A stretch of DNA of 8,442 bases from assembly GCA_964370405.1 (NCBI GenBank), contig CAYJJB010000077.1, positions 1 through 8,442 of the forward strand, given 5' to 3'. The DNA is from SIG603 sp964370405. GTDB taxonomy: Bacteria; Bacillota; Clostridia; Oscillospirales; Acutalibacteraceae. Positions 6,223 to 8,442 of this stretch are shown piece by piece. Below the pieces are notes generated by a model that saw only the letters and a program-made list of their open reading frames with translations, was not told the origin of the DNA and did no database searches. Both the position numbers and the translations under genes were made by a program. How positions within the stretch are numbered: the stretch's first letter is position 1; each line of letters begins with the position of its first letter.

Positions 6223-7803
6223 TTATATATTACAATTTTCAATTATACTCATAGCACATTTTATCCCGTCTACTGCGGCAGAGGTTATACCTCCTGCATA
6301 TCCGGCGCCTTCACCACAAGGATATAAACCTTTAATGAGTAATGACTGCATGTCATCTCCTCGCAAAATCCTTACAGGAGATGAACTTCTAGTTTCTGGT
6401 GCCGTTAAAAGTGCATCTGCAAAATCAAAACCTTTTAGCCTATTTGAGAAAATACTTATCCCCTCTTTCATAGACTCTGTAACATAATTTGGAAGCAGTT
6501 TACCTATATCACAAAAGCTTGTCCCCGGTTTATATGTAGGCTCAACTTCACCAAAAGCTCTGCTTTCCCTGCCATTTATAAAATCCTCAACTCTCTGGAC
6601 AGGTGCGCTGTAATTTTTCCCTGCCATACTAAAAGCACTGCGTTCTAAATCCTGTTGCAAATGCATTCCTGAAAGCACATGTTCAGATTTGAAGTCATCT
6701 GGCGTTATCCCTACTAATAGGGCAGAATTGCTATTTACTGCATCTCTTTTAAAATTACTCATACCGTTTGTAACCACCATGTTTTTTTCAGATGACGCAC
6801 CCACAACGTAACCACCAGGACACATACAAAATGTGTATACGCCTCTGCCGTTTTTAAGTCTTTGCGACAGTTTATAATCAGCAGTGGGTAAAAGCTGATG
6901 CATTTTCCCGTACTGCGAATAATTTATATCCTCTGCCCTATGCTCAATTCTAGCACCTATTGAAAAAGCTTTTTGCTCCATAGGTATTTTTTTATTTTCC
7001 AGCATCACAAAAGTATCCCTTGCGCTATGCCCTATCGCAAAAATAACATTGTCGCTTTCATAAAACTCTTCCTCACCGCCACACTTTGCGCTAAGGCCTA
7101 TTGTTTTTCCGTCTTTATGTTTAATGTCGGTAACACAGGTTTCAAACTTTACTGTACCACCCAAGAATATTATTTCTTCTCTTAATTTTTTTACAACCTC
7201 ACACAGTTTGTCTGTACCAACATGAGGTTTTGCATCATACAAAATTTCAGGCGGTGCACCATGTTTTACAAGCTCTTTTAGCACCATTTTAATTCTTGCA
7301 TCCTTAGTTCCTGTGTTTAGCTTACCGTCAGAAAACGTGCCAGCTCCGCCCTCGCCAAACTGAACATTTGAATTTTCGTCTAGTTTTTTTGTTTCCCAAA
7401 ACAAATTTACATCTTGCTTTCTTTTTTCAACTGCACGCCCTCTTTCAAGCACTATCGGGCACAGTCCTGCTCTTGACAATACCAATGCCGCAAAAATTCC
7501 TGCAGGGCCAAAGCCTACTACCACTGGTCTTTTTTGCATGGGCTTTAATTTGGGTACAAAAAACTCAAGTGGCTTTGCACTGCTCACATTTTTTCTTTTT
7601 ACAAATTTATTTTCATTTTTAACTGAAATATCTACTGTATAAATATATCTAATCTGCGACTTATCCCTTGCATCTATAGACTTTTTAACAAGTTCTATCT
7701 CCAGAATTTCATGAAATTTTGCAAAAATACTTTTGCATACCGCATTTTTAATGTCGTTTATATCATGCTTGATTGGCACTATTATATCACTTACTCTAAG
7801 CAA
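6223..7803 (-). CDS. FAD-dependent dehydrogenase, COG2509 type
   Basis: This is a complete 526-residue cytoplasmic flavoprotein. Residues 1-90 form a small N-terminal domain, beginning MLRVSDIIVPIKHD, that precedes the Rossmann fold in this family. The dinucleotide-binding motif is VVVGFGPAGIFAALVLSRAG (94-113), ending in an acidic LERGR where the ribose is bound. The family signature FGEGGAGTFSDGKL lies at 149-162. NVIFAIGHSARDTF (252-265) is the second FAD-contacting segment. The C-terminal motif LYPCGEGAGYAGGITSAAVDG sits at 493-513 and completes the flavin site. The substrate is unknown for this family. Its start is TTG at 7803, with GAAAGG 10 nt upstream; no ATG is near, and homologues as I recall them begin M-[IL]-R. 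It lies 15 nt after the preceding flavoprotein gene, whose stop codon touches its ribosome site, so the two are probably co-translated. Confidence 0.9.
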   Translation of the reverse strand: MLRVSDIIVPIKHDINDIKNAVCKSIFAKFHEILEIELVKKSIDARDKSQIRYIYTVDISVKNENKFVKRKNVSSAKPLEFFVPKLKPMQKRPVVVGFGPAGIFAALVLSRAGLCPIVLERGRAVEKRKQDVNLFWETKKLDENSNVQFGEGGAGTFSDGKLNTGTKDARIKMVLKELVKHGAPPEILYDAKPHVGTDKLCEVVKKLREEIIFLGGTVKFETCVTDIKHKDGKTIGLSAKCGGEEEFYESDNVIFAIGHSARDTFVMLENKKIPMEQKAFSIGARIEHRAEDINYSQYGKMHQLLPTADYKLSQRLKNGRGVYTFCMCPGGYVVGASSEKNMVVTNGMSNFKRDAVNSNSALLVGITPDDFKSEHVLSGMHLQQDLERSAFSMAGKNYSAPVQRVEDFINGRESRAFGEVEPTYKPGTSFCDIGKLLPNYVTESMKEGISIFSNRLKGFDFADALLTAPETRSSSPVRILRGDDMQSLLIKGLYPCGEGAGYAGGITSAAVDGIKCAMSIIENCNI

Positions 7804-7818
7804 AATTTCACAACCTTT

Positions 7819-8442
7819 CTATATCACTGCATTTTGGGCGGCTATAATTGCACTGCTCCACGCAAAATGGAGGTTAAACCCACCGCAGTTTCCGTGTACG
7901 TTTAATATCTCTCCTACAAAATAAAGACCCTTTTGTTTTTTTGATTCAAATGTATTAATATCAATTTCATCAAGTGGCACTCCGCCAGATGTTACTTGTG
8001 CATCTTTAAAATCTGTTGCTTTGTGCACGTTTATTTTGAAGTTTTTTGTGGCATATGCAATTTTTTCAAGTTGTTTATCACTTATCTCTCCTACAAGGCC
8101 TAGCATATCCACATCGCATTTTTTAAGTATTTCTCGCCCGAGTTTTGTATTAATAACACCGCCCAAAAGATTTTTACTTTCGTATTCTTTATGGTTTTTC
8201 TTATAACTGCTTAAAAACTCAAAAAGCTCGTTTTGTGTTAAGCTTGGGCAAAGGTCTATTTTTATGAATATGTTTTTATCATCAGGTAAAGACAAGGTAA
8301 ATGGTGACAGCTCAAACACGCAAATACCTGAAACTGCTTTTTTAGAAAATATAAGTTCTCCACTTGCCGATTTAATTTCTTTGTTTCCAAAAAAGAGAGA
8401 AACTTTCGCCCTTGCACGCACTCCCTCTACATTTTTAATAAA
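7819..8442 (-). CDS. HI0933/BaiN-type FAD oxidoreductase, C-terminal part
   Basis: The reading frame is open to the right edge, so this is the last 207 residues of a protein usually about 400 long; the GTG codon at 8421 is internal, not a start. The visible end carries the HI0933-like signature: VTSGGVPLDEIDINTFESK, then GLYFVGEILNVHGNCGGFN and LHFAWSSAIIAAQ, which form the C-terminal part of the FAD site. The N-terminal GxGxxG segment lies outside the window. The family is variously named aminoacetone oxidase, BaiN or HI0933-like, and its physiological substrate is not settled, so no reaction is assigned. Residues before the signature form the alpha/beta insertion domain typical of the family, including LLGGVINTKLGREILKK. 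It is followed 15 nt later by the second flavoprotein gene. Confidence 0.9.
   Translation of the reverse strand, partial: FIKNVEGVRARAKVSLFFGNKEIKSASGELIFSKKAVSGICVFELSPFTLSLPDDKNIFIKIDLCPSLTQNELFEFLSSYKKNHKEYESKNLLGGVINTKLGREILKKCDVDMLGLVGEISDKQLEKIAYATKNFKINVHKATDFKDAQVTSGGVPLDEIDINTFESKKQKGLYFVGEILNVHGNCGGFNLHFAWSSAIIAAQNAVI

Noticed and set aside
8419..8421. GTG at 8421 as the start of the HI0933-type gene
   Set aside because: The frame stays open to the window edge and the upstream residues (NVEGV) continue the family pattern, so the gene is truncated by the edge rather than starting here.
1..8442. CRISPR arrays, insertion sequences, rRNA or tRNA genes, phage genes
   Set aside because: No regularly spaced repeats, transposase or integrase motifs, or structural RNA signatures were found on either strand.

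Overview
The window reads as chromosomal DNA from a low-GC Gram-positive bacterium, most likely a gut-type member of the Clostridia. The signs are AT-rich DNA, strong GGAGG-type ribosome sites, sigma-A promoters, an intrinsic terminator, a lipoprotein with an acidic Ser/Glu-rich linker, and protein families I associate with clostridia. The species cannot be named. All nine genes lie on the minus strand, so transcription runs from high to low coordinates. The two end genes are cut by the window edges.

Region A (8442-6223) holds two adjacent flavoprotein genes: the C-terminal half of an HI0933/BaiN-type FAD oxidoreductase, then a complete COG2509-type FAD-dependent dehydrogenase. A long near-perfect hairpin (6172-6215) follows the second stop codon. 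Region B (6113-2390) is a self-contained signalling operon. It has a strong promoter, a 7TM histidine-kinase-like protein whose catalytic part has decayed, a second membrane kinase that keeps the His/Asp and N-box motifs, a NarL/LuxR-type response regulator, and a clear rho-independent terminator. The kinase and regulator genes overlap by 13 bp.

Region C (2397-1) begins at a new promoter that is packed against that terminator and contains a perfect 17-bp palindrome. Its genes are a receiver-only protein lacking the phosphorylatable Asp, a small four-helix membrane protein, a large lipoprotein with beta-rich domains, and the start of a DUF4428 zinc-ribbon protein. Gaps are short (23-44 nt) and no internal terminator is visible, so one transcript is plausible.

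The most interesting reading is that B and C form one system. A catalytically dead 7TM sensor would work with an active kinase and DNA-binding regulator, and the operon next door would start with a non-phosphorylatable pseudo-receiver and encode envelope proteins as possible output. The gene content and motifs are read from the sequence. The functional link is inference.
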